Assembly (NCBI GenBank): GCA_902728285.1
Contig: CACVBU010000855.1
Location: forward strand, 58,207 to 122,206
Reading direction: 5' to 3'
Source of the DNA: Clytia hemisphaerica
Lineage: Eukaryota > Cnidaria > Hydrozoa > Leptothecata > Clytiidae
Length of the DNA stretch: 64,000 nt
Numbering within the stretch: the first letter of the stretch is position 1; each line of letters begins with the position of its first letter. Under the pieces are notes generated by a model, which ran no database searches, was not told where the DNA came from, and was given only the letters and a program-made list of their open reading frames with translations. Both the position numbers and the translations under genes were made by a program. Below, piece after piece: positions 43,101 through 53,490 of this stretch.

Positions 43101-46100
43101 GTTTGGCCTTACTCATTGTTTAGAATTTCTTTGGGAATCAACTATCTATTTTATAAAATAAAGATGATAAAAGAATAATATTAAGGGTTTTATATTCGTA
43201 TGAATTCTGTTTTCTGAGCTCATTATACATTCATAGGCCATTTCTAGCAAAAACAACCAACAGTATAAATCTATAGATAGTTATCAGAGCACAGTGGTCC
43301 TGACTATCCCTTGATTCTTTTAGACCATAAAATGGCCTTTTCATGATATGCAACACTGTAATGTCTTCTGATATTACATCACGGATCAAATAGCTGATTG
43401 GTTGTAAGTGACGTAAAATCAGTCAATACGTCACTTGCGACCAATCAGCTTTTGTGTCCATGGAAGACATTGCAATGGTTACCTTAAGGGAAGAAATTTT
43501 TGCGAGAAGAAATATTCGCGGAAGAAATTTTCGCGGGATTTAATTTCGCGAATTGGGGCGTAATTTCTTCTCGCGAAAATTTCTTCCCTTTAAGGTATCA
43601 TAAATTTATTCATTTAGTCAACAAAGATACCGTGGTCACACATACTAACATCAAGGCCAGTATGGGCGATTATGATTGGCTTGTTTAGTCATTGTTGGGT
43701 GTGGTACATGTTGTTGACAGGACTACCATCATACTTCAGTGAAGTACTTGATTTCAAACTTAAAAATGTAAGTGACATTCTCAGCTAATACGGATTTTAC
43801 AATTCTATCCAAGTATAATCAACTATAGTCAAGTATAGTGTAACTTCTGTAATTCGAATATTTCGGTTTAAAACTTTTTGGTCCCCTCAACTTGATGACG
43901 GTATAAAATACTCACTTCTAATCTTTCTCTAATTCGAAGATATCCCTTGAACATCGAATTAGAGGGTGTCAGCTGTATTACCTACCAAACATCCTAATTA
44001 ACGAAAGCTACAGGATTCGTGCCGTCGTGGAGGGGGGAGTAAAGGCTGGTCTCCACTTGCGCGCGCTGCGATCGCACTTTTTGACTTCAATCCTTTTTGC
44101 TTGGAAAAAAGATTACGTCATGAAAATGTAGCGCGCGCTGGAAAAAAAAGTTGAACACATTTCAACTTTTTTCAACCGTTACGTCAGATCGGGCCAATGG
44201 AGTTGCTTCATTTTTCTTTTGACCAATAGCGTGGAAGCTCTGCTCGAAAAAGTGCGATCGAAGCGCGCGCAAGTGGAGACCGGCCTTAAAGCCATGGTTC
44301 CCTCACTTTTTTTTCAAATAAAAATTTAGTTTCAAAATATCTTCAATAACTTCATTTCTGAGCAAAGTCACTCTGAAATCAAAATCGAAATTTTCTCCCG
44401 TCGGGGCCCAAACCATGAATGTGCGTCTCCTTCGTCACTAGTTATGGGCGTTTTTAAGTACTAATAAATTTGCCTTTCCCTCCGCATTTCTTATTGTTCG
44501 AAGCTTTCAGGCCTAAAATGGTCTTAAAAAATATTATAACTCGAATTTTAGTTATTTTACTTAAAATTTCCTAAAAATGGCTTGAAATCCAAATTTATTT
44601 TCTTTGTTGATTTTTAAATCCAAGTCCCTATTATCGTTTTTATTTTTCTAGGCTCATGATGTTATAAATATTGTCCTTAGGCGAAAATAAAAGAATGTAG
44701 TGTTTTCAGAATGCGAGTGAATGAAAAAAGCTCTCATGCCGACGGCCGGAAAAAATTTTTTTTTGCTGCTATTTTTGATAACTTAAGATCATTGAAATAG
44801 AACTTTAAAGGTGACTTTTACATACAAACAGTGTGAAGTAAGCCCCGAATACTTATGTATCAACTACTAACGAAGTCTGCGGCCGGGTCAGAAATTTTTT
44901 TTTCACCCGGCCGGCTTCCGGAAACATTACATTTTTTTATTTTCGCCTAAAAATAATTTTTCATGTCTTTACCTTCCTCATAGAATGGGTTTCTCTCAGC
45001 ATTACCATACCTTTCATCGTTCGTGGTACAACAAATAGGTGGCTGGTTCGCAGACTACCTACGGAAAAATTGGATATCAACAACTGCTGCACGCAGACTA
45101 GCTGGTATTTTAGGTAGGATGTGGAGCAAAGTATCAAGCATGGCTCATTTCCAGAATTTTCTTTGCTGAATATGGTTTTCGTGCTGTTTTTTAACTGACA
45201 CACAACGTTGTTTCAACGTTTATCTAACGTTGTATAGACGTTGTGAACGTTCGATGAACAACGAAAGAACGTTGTGTGCCAGCTGGGTTTCAAAATTTCG
45301 GTATTTCAAATTATTATTTTCGAGCTTGATTGCTACTTTACCGCTAATCATGTATAAAATCCCATCCGAGAGTTACCCCGTATTTTCTTGAAAAGGCTTA
45401 GAAATTCAATGATTGTTTTAACTTCTAGCCATTTAGATTTTTAATTTGAATTTAATGTCATTTAAAGATCTATCATTTACTTATCGACCTAATCAAGCAT
45501 TTAAAATCTCTCGAACGGGAATTTATTACACGATAAGCATTCCCTCTATCGAAACCTATCAGCAGGGATGTGCGCAGCCTTGTTCACCGCGGACATTTCA
45601 CATTTTAGCCCCCACTCAATCTCACTGAATACTAATCGTTTCTTGTGGGGGTTGCACTCGATCTGAAAGTGACTGTGTGTGTGCATGCTCCGTTCAGCTC
45701 ATTAATTATATGACTAATTACATTTAGCTTAGAAATATAAGGGAGAAGTGGGGTATCTGTAATAGCCCTGCTGTAATCACCCCGCGAAATAAGAGAAAAA
45801 GAAAATCTTCAAAGAAAAGCCTACAACTTTTTTCAAAAACTAATTGATTTCATAGTTGTACAATTCGAATATTTTGATTGGTTAGTTGTCATTCGAACTT
45901 CTGTTAAGTGACAAAAATAAAAAGGAAGATTGACCCTCGAAAAACCATGTTATTACTAGTACATATCATAGAGCCTGGTTCGCTCTTATATATTACAATA
46001 GTCCACAATTTACTAGTCTCGATTTCCAGACCACTATTCTTTTAACACAAAACGTAGGAGCAATCCTGCTTCAAAGTCAAAAAGAAGAGAAAAAGCCGTA

Positions 46101-49100
46101 CGGAAAGTTGGAATAGTGAATTAATTAAACTAATTCAAAAACACGAAAAGTAAGCAAACTTCTAGGTAGGTTTTTTCTACTACTTTGAAAGAAGCTTTTG
46201 AGTAAAACTGATGTTAATTAGTAATCTAGCTCTAGACTAACAATTTACTTTCTCTTTACAGCATTTTATCCGTCCGCTGGCTTTCTATTGCTGGTCAGTT
46301 ATGCAGGCTGCGATCAAATCGCTTTATCAGTAGGCTACCTGGTTTTAGCAGTGACTTTCATTACACTTAATCAAATTGGCTTGATTTGTAGTCAGGTAAG
46401 TTTTTCTTCATTAAATAGACTTTTATCGGAAAAAAATACCGAAATTGTTTGAGTAGTTCCTTCTCCCATGGATTTTTCATAGTTACCCCTTTGATTTTTG
46501 CCCAAGTCTTAAAGATTCTTTCCTTGGATTTTGGCCAAGAGACCCACATGGTAGGTAAAAATGTTTTCTCGAATAGCCCAAACTCCCTAACACTTCTCTC
46601 ATAAAGCTGAAAAAAAGTCAATTTAAAAACAGGAAAGCAATTCATGATATGCACCACTGCAATGACTTCACAAAATCATGCAACTGTTCTGTTTTTATTC
46701 CAACCAATACGTCAATTTTTCTATTGTTCAAGTGAAGTATTGGGTGTAAAATTTTAAAAGTTCTTAGAAGACTCTCCAGTGGTGCATATCATGAATAAAG
46801 GTTATCGCACTCAATTTTTCGTAGGTCGACATTGCACCAAGATATGTGGGAATAATAATGGGACTTGCCAACTCAGCTGGTACAATCGCAGGATGTATCA
46901 CACCTTCAGTTACTGGCTATTTTACCAACGAACATGTAAGTTTTCTTTTTAAAACCTCTTAAACTTATAAAGACCATTTCATTTATTACACACCCTTACA
47001 ATGTATCCAGCTAAAAGAAGACCCTTTTAGTGCACTCTATCAAAAGTACACCATTACAGTGTATTTCAAGGGTCTTGAAAAACCTACCCCTAAGGGCGGC
47101 ATGTGCGTAGGTCGGACCATGAGTGCCCTCTCCGGGTGAGTGGATTGAGAGAAGGGAGCAAAAGGGATATTTCCACAATATTGTCCTGGAGCTAAAATTC
47201 GAGGATAGTCTTGGCTTCAGGGAAATGTTTCAAATGGATTTTAGGGATTTCGAGTTTGTATTATAAATGAAGTATCCCATTCTCAATTTCGAACATTTTT
47301 AAAACATTCCATTGTCAAATTCAAACGTTTCATTGTTCGAAATTTGCAACTCTTTGACATGTTGGAAGAAAAGCACCACCAAACTAATCCAACACGAAAA
47401 ATTACACAATTCAATGAGAGAGCTTCTTTGATCACGCCGAAAAAGTTGGACCGTCCGTCCGTCCGTCCGTTCGTCTGTCACCAGCTTTTCTCGAGATTGG
47501 CTCGTTAGTTTTTTCTGGGTTTTCATTGGACTTTTTCCATATAATTGGTTGTTTTTTTTTTCATTCAAAAACATTATTAATAGCAATGCCCACCATCAAG
47601 CATGTTTCAATTTTCAATAAAATTGATTTTTGAAGCCGGAACTATTTAAAAATCGCCGGAACAACCTATTTTCGCCGGAAAGACAGTATTTCTTGAATTT
47701 CTCGAGCTGTACTTTATATTTTTTATGAAATTTTGCACACTGATGCAAAATGACAATACCTAAAATGTGACGGAGCCCGATTTTCAAAAAAACATTGGCC
47801 GAAAATGCCGGAAATATGCCGGAAAAACCGGTTTTTTGACATTTTTTCGAATTTTCATCATTAGTTTTTCCTGATTCTTTGCAGTAAGATGCGTATTCGC
47901 AATGCTCAAAACATGACCGAGTTCGATTTTTTTTTTTTTTCCGGTCGAAAATGCCGGAAATATGCCATGATTATGCCTTATATAAAATGTTCACCTCTGT
48001 TCTATCTTTTCAAGCTCTTCATTGCATTTTCTTACCCTTTGGCAATTCTTCTATTTTTATCTTATTATCATTGTTAGGTAGGTCCATTTAGCATGTGGTT
48101 TGTTTTCTTCTTTTTTTGAATTTTCATTTTTTTCCAAAAATTTGAATTGATACAAACCGGTCCAACATTTCATCCAACATCAGAAAAAAGGCATGTTGGA
48201 TGAAATGTAGGATTGGTTTACCCTGGCCTTTATTCTGCAAAAACACTCCACAGCTCCATTAAAACGCAGACAACTCATTCCAATTCTTATTCGACATTTT
48301 GAAGTCAAAACATTGTAAATTCTCTAGTCATCAAAATGTTTTATTAAATTTTTTTTTTTTAACGTGATTTTTAATACAATATTTCAAATAATATTCAATA
48401 ACTCTGGAGGCTTTCCCGGCATGCAATAAAACAAATCTAAATTATTAAAATTATTATTAAAAGTGAAGACATTGCAGTGTTTAACCGAACAATTAAGTTA
48501 CGTCACGCGCTATCTTTTGGTTCAATAGCGAGTTTATAGCGAGATTATGTATCTGGAATTCTCTAATGCTACGGCTAAAGCAGCGAGGGAAATGGCGAGT
48601 AAGGCAAGTAATGGCGGGTGAAAGCAAGTTCGATATTTGACGTACGGCATTATGTCGACTTTGCTTATACAGAGTTTTGGTGTTTTTCCCGTACAGAGCA
48701 AAGTAGATAACGACATGTCGCCTTTGGTGACGACCCGCATGGGCAGCCCCGCAACCGTAGCCGTAGAATATCTCCGATACATAATCTCGCTTATGTATTT
48801 TGGGACGGTAAAGTGACTGAAGCGACTTGAAATGACCCGCAGTTCTGACCCCTAAATCAATGACGGTAAAAGTGCTGATTTACCGTCGTCCTCAGTTGGT
48901 CATGATCTAGTCAAATTAGAACCTTACCGTCTCCGTCGCTGAAAAACACACATGCATAAACTCGGTAATGATTGGTTGAGTAACTGCAATCTTTATGCAA
49001 GCTCTGCGTTTTTGAAGCAGCAATTCAGACCTCGAAAAACATAATGTCAATTTGGCTTTAAGAACAGCCGAGTATCAATAAAAATTTACTGTCTATTATT

Positions 49101-52100
49101 GAAAGAAATGTACGCAAATGTTCCTGAAATGACATTTAAATAGAAGAGATGAATATGTTTTTATAGGTTTTTTCGCAATATATAATTTAAAAGTTTCTAT
49201 TTTTTATCAAAAGAAATGTACGCAAATGTCATTCCTGGTATGACATTTAAATAGAGAGATGAATATGTTTTTTATAGGTTTTTTCGCAATATATAATTTA
49301 AAAATTACTATTTTTTATCAAAAGAAATGTACGCAAATGTCATTCCTGGTATGACATTTAAGGTATGTGTACACCTTTTTTCCGATTTTTTGTCAAAGTT
49401 TTTTTTTAGTCAAAGTGGAAGAAAAGTTACTGGATTTCATTTTGGTAAAATCGCGATCTTAAAATCTCTTTTTGATCCAGAGTTATAACCATTTAAATTT
49501 CAAAACAAAGTTCGTCTTATGATGGATTATTTACTCAAATAATTGTCTCTTTCGGAAACAACAAAGACAAAAGAGAGAATTCAGCTGATGTTTATTCTCA
49601 CCTCTATTGAATAGTAATATTTTTCACACCTTTCACTGATTACTCAAATAAACAGCAATCATCTCGTTAAAAATTTCAAATTGATGTAGAAAAAAACGAA
49701 ATTTTACCACACCATACTACTTTTAGCGAAGTTAAAGTCACCCATAGCATTTAGATATCGACTTCATTCTTTTTTTATGAGATTCCCAAAAGATCAAACT
49801 TAAAAAGTGTCTTAGGATTTTATTTCTAACCGAGTTGTTTTTCCTCAATTAACAGATAACTGAAAAAATCACATTTAAATTTACTTTTTTATCGATATTT
49901 TTACAGAATTTAGGATTTAAAGAGTTAAAGTCAATCCCAAAAAAAATCCCAAGATATTTTTTTAGTTCAATCTATTGGGAACATAGTAACGAAATTATCT
50001 TTTCAAAATTCAAAAGCTATGGGTGACTTTAACTTCCTTGAAGTAGGTAAGGTTAAAATTCTTAAGATTTTAATTATATCCTGCCCAGTTTTTTAAGTTC
50101 AGCTGAAACTTTTACCATTAGAAAGAGAATATTATTGGCTTTCAGAAAATATATACTTTTGATATATAAAAATTTGTTGTTCTAAAGATATGATCAATTA
50201 AAGAGAATGTGTCAAGAAAGGTGAACACATATGTTTTTTATGGGTTTTTCGCAATATATAATTTAGAAATACATATGACAACTTCACCTTGCAAAGCTAA
50301 GATAATTGAATAGAATTTTGACAGCGTTGACTTACATATGAACCATTTTCGATTGACTAGTTCTAAAAATATACACTGTCAAACCGAAAAATATTAACGA
50401 ATTGAATTTTAAAAACAAATCAGATTTTTGCAAGTTTTGTTAAGAGCAGAACCTTCTTGATTTATTAAATCGTTTTCAACGCTAAAGATTTTTGCTCTAA
50501 GAGAAAACTTTATACACTAACAGTACAAGTATTGGAGGAAAAAGAATTTCACATAACCTTTAAAGATCTTCAAGCCCGCTGTGACAAAAGTACAAAAACT
50601 GAGAATTATGATTTTCAAACTAGCATCATGCGTACTGTTGACTATCTTTGTCACAGCTCAAGCGCAAAAGCAGTCTACGGCTATGTACAGGGTGATTGAG
50701 AACAAAACAGCAGTCAGTGACGACCATAACCCGTTCTTAAATGAGACTGTACATAGCACCATGCAATGTTTCATGAAGAGAATCGATCATCCTCATTTTG
50801 TTGAAGTCAAAACCGACGGAAAGATGCACCAATGTCGTTTCTATGAAGCAATTAAACCTAGCTCCATTCGAAGGAGTCCTGAAGCGGGAATTGTTTTGTA
50901 TCAATACCTAGGTGTAACAGCCAGTCTCTGTCAGGATCTTGACAGTGAGGTGAACGGTGTCTTCCAACTAACTCTTGGTAGCGAAGAAGGTAGCCTGACC
51001 AAGGTGTACTGTGATCAGACCGAGAACGGAGGTGGCTGGACAACATTCCAAAGACGCATAGATGGGTCTGTTGATTTCATCAGAAACTGGGAAGACTATA
51101 AGAATGGTTTTGGTGAGGCTGATGGGAATTATTGGCTTGGTTTGGAGAAGTTACATCAAATCACACATCGATATGAAACAGTGTTGATCAGAGTTGAAGC
51201 GACCACGAATGATGGATCTCATACTTTTGTTATTCATGAAGGATTCAAAGTTAGCCCTGAATCAGACTTTTATAGATTGACAGCAGGCATTTTGACGGAA
51301 GGTGACTATTCATATGGGAGAGGCTGGAACGTTGTGAATAATTATCGTTTTACGACCTATGATAAAGATAACGATAACTATCTGGGTGGTAACTGTGCTA
51401 TTTTAGCTAAAGGTGGAGGCTGGTTTAAGAGTTGTGCCTGGATAGATTTTAATAGTCCTTATTCTCAAATACGTTGGTTCCATTTTTCGAATGATATCAA
51501 ATCCATTAGTTTGGCGGTCAAAGTGAAAAACTGACCTTGTAAAAGACATTATTTTGTGTATTTCCTAACCATTTGCTAACACAGCATTTTTAAAGAAAAG
51601 GAAGAACAGTTTTTTCTCCTTTCGGCGCTGTGCAAGCAAAATTTTAATTGTATTTAAATTATTTAAGCATTGTTAATTTAAGGCTTTCTTTTTTGGACGG
51701 GTATTTATAACACCATTTATTCAACCAGTATTTATTTCCGAATTTTATATAAATTATTTAAGTATTGTTAATTTAAGGCTTTCTTTTTTGGACGGGTATT
51801 TATAACACCATTTATTCAACCAGTATTCATTTCCGAATTGTATTTGAATTATTTAAGTGTTAATTTAAGGCTTTCTTTTTTGGACGGGTATGTATTACAC
51901 CATTTATTCAACTAGTATTTATTTCCAAATTGTATTTACATTATTTAAGTGTTAATTTATTAATTTATTTTATTTATTAATTGTTAATTTAAGATTGATT
52001 CGTTGAATTGTTAAAAAAAATTTGTAATGGTAGAAGCAATCTAACGTCATTTTACTTCAAAAGTGCCCTGCGTTTCTCATATTGTACTTGCTAATGTCCG

Positions 52101-53074
52101 ATAACTATTACGTATCATTAAAAGTTTTGTGGGGCCATTTCATTTTATATCCATACAGGAGGTTGGACGAACATTTCCAGGGGATAGCCCGATAAGAATC
52201 CCAGGGGGTAAAAGACTGATTTAAATATGTCCACTAGACCAGCGTCCGAGATTCAGAAAAGGCCTTAAAAATGGTTTTCGTAGGGCACCCCTTAGATCAA
52301 GACAAATTTTTGATATTATGCTCCTAATAGGGTGTGGAATTGACAAAACAATTTTCCCTTCGAATCTCCTGCAGTTTTCGAATGAATCGATTTTTAGTTA
52401 ATCGATAGAACTTATCAAGGGTCCCCCTTTACTAACGGTTTTTTGAAGTCTGAAAATCAAATATCTGAGGCTACCAACGGATTCAGCGTGAAAAGTAGAT
52501 AAAGAAAATGGGGTTATTTGTTAAGTTTCGTCCACCCGGTGCCGAGAAATGGCATTTTTAAGGCGAAAAATCGACGTTTTTGGCGTTTTTCGATGACGTC
52601 AGCATTTTTCTGGGAGTATTTTCAGAAAAAATCATTCCCACAGCTGGATAGCCCTGAATTAGTAGTACTCGTATTTTTTTCTGTAAACCGACGTCCAAAA
52701 TATTCTGACGAATGCCGTAAATTTGGCCTTTTAATACCGAGAAACGGGTCATTTTACCGACAAATTCCGAAATACGAGTCTACACCGGATTCTCGGGAGA
52801 CACCCTTAACTTGACCAATTACTATTAACATTTTTTCCCCTCATTTTCCTAGCCGACTCGTGAACAATATCGCAAAGTATTCATGATCGCGGCAAGTATT
52901 TGTGTAATTGGTGGAACGTTCTGTAATGTTTTTGTGAGTGGAGAATTACAACCATGGAATGATATTTATCATGACGAAGAAAATTTTAATGGTAGTGACG
53001 AGGAACAGGTTTTAATAAACTCGTCAAATAGTATCAATGATGATGAACTTGTTGATAATTATGTTAGGACGTAA
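34126..53074 (+). CDS. SLC17-like anion transporter (sialin/phosphate type), gene B
   Basis: Eleven coding exons: 34126-34317, 34789-34825, 36529-36728, 38218-38305, 39274-39369, 40014-40147, 43618-43767, 44984-45113, 46262-46395, 46825-46935, 52853-53074. Total 1,494 bp, 497 aa; GT-AG introns throughout and frame is kept. It is a tandem paralogue of gene A. SLC17 hallmarks are intact: RVNLSVVLVAMVN (residues 27-39), [94 protein letters not shown] and LQPWND before an acidic tail. Predicted role: organic anion or phosphate transport by a 12-span facilitator; substrate not predictable. Intron 6 holds a minisatellite made of the exon 6 splice junction, and intron 10 (5.9 kb) contains a fibrinogen-domain gene. 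Exon 9 spans a site where gene A has an intron. Confidence 0.94.
34351..34600. mobile_element. GGTCTCCACT-GCGCGC MITE in gene B intron 1
   Basis: AGTCTCCACTAGCGCGCGCTGC on the left pairs imperfectly with GCAGCATGCGCAAGTGAAGACCGGCC on the right. Internal AAAGATTACG and CCAATGGAGTTGCTTCA blocks match the copy at 44041-44289. Confidence 0.7.
34830..36528. other. Gene B intron 2 content
   Basis: A 1.7-kb intron without a second gene. It has an (ATTT)n tract near 34841-34865, a truncated G-run MITE at about 35730-35810 (CCCCCGGGGGCAC), and a block GATATAAGC.../GTTCCCGCTTCATA also seen after gene A exon 7. The text CTGCCGTGATCTGACAAAAGGAAGTAA at 36061 reappears inverted at 36465-36485, forming a wide inverted pair that ends close to exon 3. 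Confidence 0.45.
39559..39721. mobile_element. G-run hAT-like MITE in gene B intron 5
   Basis: CCGGGAAGGTGCAAAAAGGGG at the left and TGCACCCCCCCCCCGAG at the right, flanked by the 8-bp duplication AGTGTATG (39551-39558 and 39722-39729). The interior has GGGTACCTTTTCACCTCC and GTGAGTCCCGAG, as in other copies. Confidence 0.7.
40115..42780 (+). repeat. ~160-bp minisatellite containing the exon 6 5' splice site (17 copies)
   Basis: The last 33 bp of exon 6 plus the donor and about 125 bp of intron 6 are repeated in tandem. Copies of the exon-derived block start at 40115 (true exon), 40277, 40439, 40604, 40769, 40932, 41097, 41260, 41407, 41552, 41714, 41881, 42034, 42187, 42340, 42502 and 42655. 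Spacing is 145-167 bp. Every copy keeps AAG|GTATT at the donor. Just upstream of each exon-like block is an AATGCTCAG or AATGCCCAG word that could act as a weak acceptor. The last unit decays after about 42697. Confidence 0.95.
42851..42994. mobile_element. AGACCATGTTCA-ended MITE
   Basis: AGACCATGTTCACACGTTAC on the left and GTAACGTCTGAACATGGTCT on the right are inverted, with TTCCG/CGGAAC words forming further arms. It lies just after the splice-donor minisatellite, still in intron 6 of gene B. A short open frame across it is a by-product. Confidence 0.65.
43490..43598. repeat. ACCTTAAGGGAAGAAATTTT hairpin element
   Basis: TACCTTAAGGGAAGAAATTTT pairs with AAAATTTCTTCCCTTTAAGGTA, with CGCGAAG-type words inside. 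The element ends about 20 bp before exon 7 of gene B, leaving a short acceptor tract. Related to 22041-22288 and 29855-29955. Confidence 0.65.
44041..44289. mobile_element. GGTCTCCACTTGCGCGCG MITE in gene B intron 7
   Basis: The clearest copy of the family. AAGGCTGGTCTCCACTTGCG and CGCAAGTGGAGACCGGCCTT are inverted, extended by GCGCGCTGCGATCGCAC and GTGCGATCGAAGCGCGC. Internal ATTACGTCATGAAAATGTAG and GTTACGTCAGATC blocks are shared with the other copies. Confidence 0.8.
44677..44950. mobile_element. TTAGGCGAAAATAAAA MITE, copy 2
   Basis: Ends TTAGGCGAAAATAAAAGAAT and ATTTTTTTATTTTCGCCTAA. CGGCCGGAAA and CCGGCCGGCTTCCGG blocks lie inside. It ends about 30 bp before exon 8 of gene B. First copy at 16857-17103. 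Confidence 0.75.
45195..45287. repeat. AACGTT-rich palindromic element, copy 3
   Basis: CTGACACACAACGTTGTTTC at the left and GAACGTTGTGTGCCAGCTGGG at the right, with AACGTT words between. Same family as 97-194 and 20553-20648. In intron 8 of gene B. The remaining 45290-46260 holds no recognised feature. Confidence 0.75.
46641..46796. mobile_element. GATATGCACCACTG MITE, copy 2
   Basis: TTCATGATATGCACCACTGC and the inverse GTGGTGCATATCATGAA bound the element; interior matches 19282-19434 closely. Located in intron 9 of gene B, ending about 28 bp before exon 10. Confidence 0.75.
47448..48087. mobile_element. GGACCTACC element with (GTCC)n tract, left-truncated copy
   Basis: Starts in a CCGTCCGTCCGTCCG tract and continues with the same CACCAGCTTTTCTCGAGATT and TGCCGGAAATATGCCGG modules as 24791-26398, ending TTAGGTAGGTCCATT. 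The left GGACCTACC end is missing. Confidence 0.65.
48161..48223. repeat. Short hairpin TCCAACATTTCATCCAACAT
   Basis: TCCAACATTTCATCCAACAT is followed 14 bp later by its near reverse complement ATGTTGGATGAAATGTAGGA. Small isolated inverted repeat in intron 10 of gene B. Confidence 0.55.
48534..48794. mobile_element. AGCGAGATTATGTATC MITE
   Basis: TATAGCGAGATTATGTATC on the left and GATACATAATCTCGCTTATG on the right are inverted. A minus-strand open frame of 82 codons spans the element but has no recognisable domain, and I treat it as chance. From 48800 to 49100 nothing is identified. Confidence 0.55.
49105..49368. repeat. ~110-bp tandem repeats, third unit interrupted
   Basis: GAAATGTACGCAAATG starts units at 49105, 49213 and 49324. 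Each continues through ATGACATTTAA and TTTTTTCGCAATATATAATT. The third unit stops at GACATTTAA (49368) and its remainder reappears at about 50230-50270, after an 870-bp insertion. Confidence 0.7.
49369..50236. mobile_element. 870-bp inverted-repeat element inserted in a tandem repeat
   Basis: The left end GGTATGTGTACACCTTTTTT and right end AAAGGTGAACACATATG are imperfect inverses. Inner arms GAAGTTAAAGTCACCCATAG (49732) and CTATGGGTGACTTTAACTTC (50015) also pair. The insertion splits the third unit of the repeat at 49105-49368. No coding frame is evident. Confidence 0.6.
50608..51534 (+). CDS. Secreted fibrinogen-related (FReD) protein, single exon, nested in gene B intron 10
   Basis: 308 aa. 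A hydrophobic signal peptide (MIFKLASCVLLTIFVTAQA) is followed by a ~90-residue N-terminal part with two cysteines (C54, C76; a PAN/apple-like look, weak), two N-glycosylation sequons (N32, N45), then a fibrinogen C-terminal domain from about 107 to 308. Signatures: GGGWTTFQRRIDGSVDF, NWEDYKNGFGEADGNYWLGLE, the calcium-site loop DKDND (252-256), NCA and KSCAW. Four FReD cysteines are at 108, 135, 263 and 276. Such proteins are secreted lectins that bind acetylated or other glycans, often in immunity or matrix; the ligand here is unknown. ATG 50608 is chosen because the frame upstream has no ATG before a stop at 50554 and the signal peptide starts there. No collagen or coiled-coil region. Same strand as the host gene. 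Confidence 0.93.
   Translation: MIFKLASCVLLTIFVTAQAQKQSTAMYRVIENKTAVSDDHNPFLNETVHSTMQCFMKRIDHPHFVEVKTDGKMHQCRFYEAIKPSSIRRSPEAGIVLYQYLGVTASLCQDLDSEVNGVFQLTLGSEEGSLTKVYCDQTENGGGWTTFQRRIDGSVDFIRNWEDYKNGFGEADGNYWLGLEKLHQITHRYETVLIRVEATTNDGSHTFVIHEGFKVSPESDFYRLTAGILTEGDYSYGRGWNVVNNYRFTTYDKDNDNYLGGNCAILAKGGGWFKSCAWIDFNSPYSQIRWFHFSNDIKSISLAVKVKN
51640..51965. repeat. ~94-bp tandem repeats after the FReD gene
   Basis: GGCTTTCTTTTTTGGACGGG occurs at 51682, 51777 and 51869, each followed by ACACCATTTATTCAAC. Three diverging units form the 3' flank or 3' UTR of the FReD gene. Confidence 0.75.
52140..52850. other. End of gene B intron 10
   Basis: 52140-52260 contains GGTTGGACGAACATTTCCAG, resembling GGTGGACGAACCTTTCCAAG in intron 3 (about 37630). 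52490-52800 is a GCCGAGAAATGGC-type repeat with TTTTAATACCGAGAAACGGG. A 98-codon open frame here has no recognisable domain. The final acceptor TTTTCCTAG precedes exon 11. Confidence 0.4.
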
Positions 53075-53099
53075 AACTCTTTTTAAATATAAGACATAT

Positions 53100-53409
53100 C
53101 AAGGCCATTTCTTTTACTTTACAAACGAACATGTAAGTTTTCGTTGTAAAGTTTCTTGAATTCGGTTGACTTATCAAGTCCATATTATAGTTATTTTACA
53201 AACGAGCTTGTAAGTTTTCTTTGTAAAGCCTCATGAATTCGGTTGACTTATCAAGTCCATATTATAATTATTTTACAAACGAGCTTGTAAGTTTTCTTTG
53301 TGAAGCCTCATGAATTCGGTTGACTCATCAAGTCCATATTATAGTTATTTTACAAACGAGCTTGTAAGTTTTCTTTGTAAAGTCTCATGAATTCGGTTGA
53401 ATTATCAAG
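53100..53409 (+). repeat. 77-bp tandem array derived from the gene B exon 10 donor
   Basis: Four units with GTAAGTTTT at 53133, 53210, 53287 and 53364, exactly 77 bp apart. Each reads TTTTACAAACGA[GA]C[TA]T then GTAAGTTTTC, matching the exon 10 end at 46921-46945 (TTTTACCAACGAACAT|GTAAGTTTTC). Each unit also contains TGAATTCGGTTGA. The array starts just after the gene B stop codon. Confidence 0.85.
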
Positions 53410-53490
53410 GCAGTGACGAGGAACAAGTTTTAATAAACTCGTCAAACAGTATCAATATGATGAACTTGTTGATAATTATGTTAGTACGTT
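53410..53490 (+). pseudogene. Dead copy of the gene B last-exon tail
   Basis: GGCAGTGACGAGGAACAAGT to TTGATAATTATGTTAGTACG repeats 52992-53071 of exon 11 with a few substitutions and a one-base loss near 53455 that shifts the frame. With the 77-bp array before it, this looks like the remnant of a duplicated exon 10-exon 11 segment. Confidence 0.85.

Noticed and set aside
42857-43123. 88-codon ORF as an extra exon of gene B
   Set aside because: It lies across a MITE palindrome, and exon 6 joins exon 7 in phase without it.
48534-48782. 82-codon minus-strand ORF with a hydrophobic stretch
   Set aside because: Coincides with a MITE bounded by AGCGAGATTATGTATC and its inverse.
50581-50607. GTG as start of the FReD protein
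   Set aside because: Non-ATG start in an animal gene; the ATG at 50608 directly begins a good signal peptide.
52518-52814. 98-codon ORF just before the last exon of gene B
   Set aside because: Sequence is repeat-derived, overlaps an ORF on the other strand and has no domain; the exon 10-exon 11 join is in frame without it.
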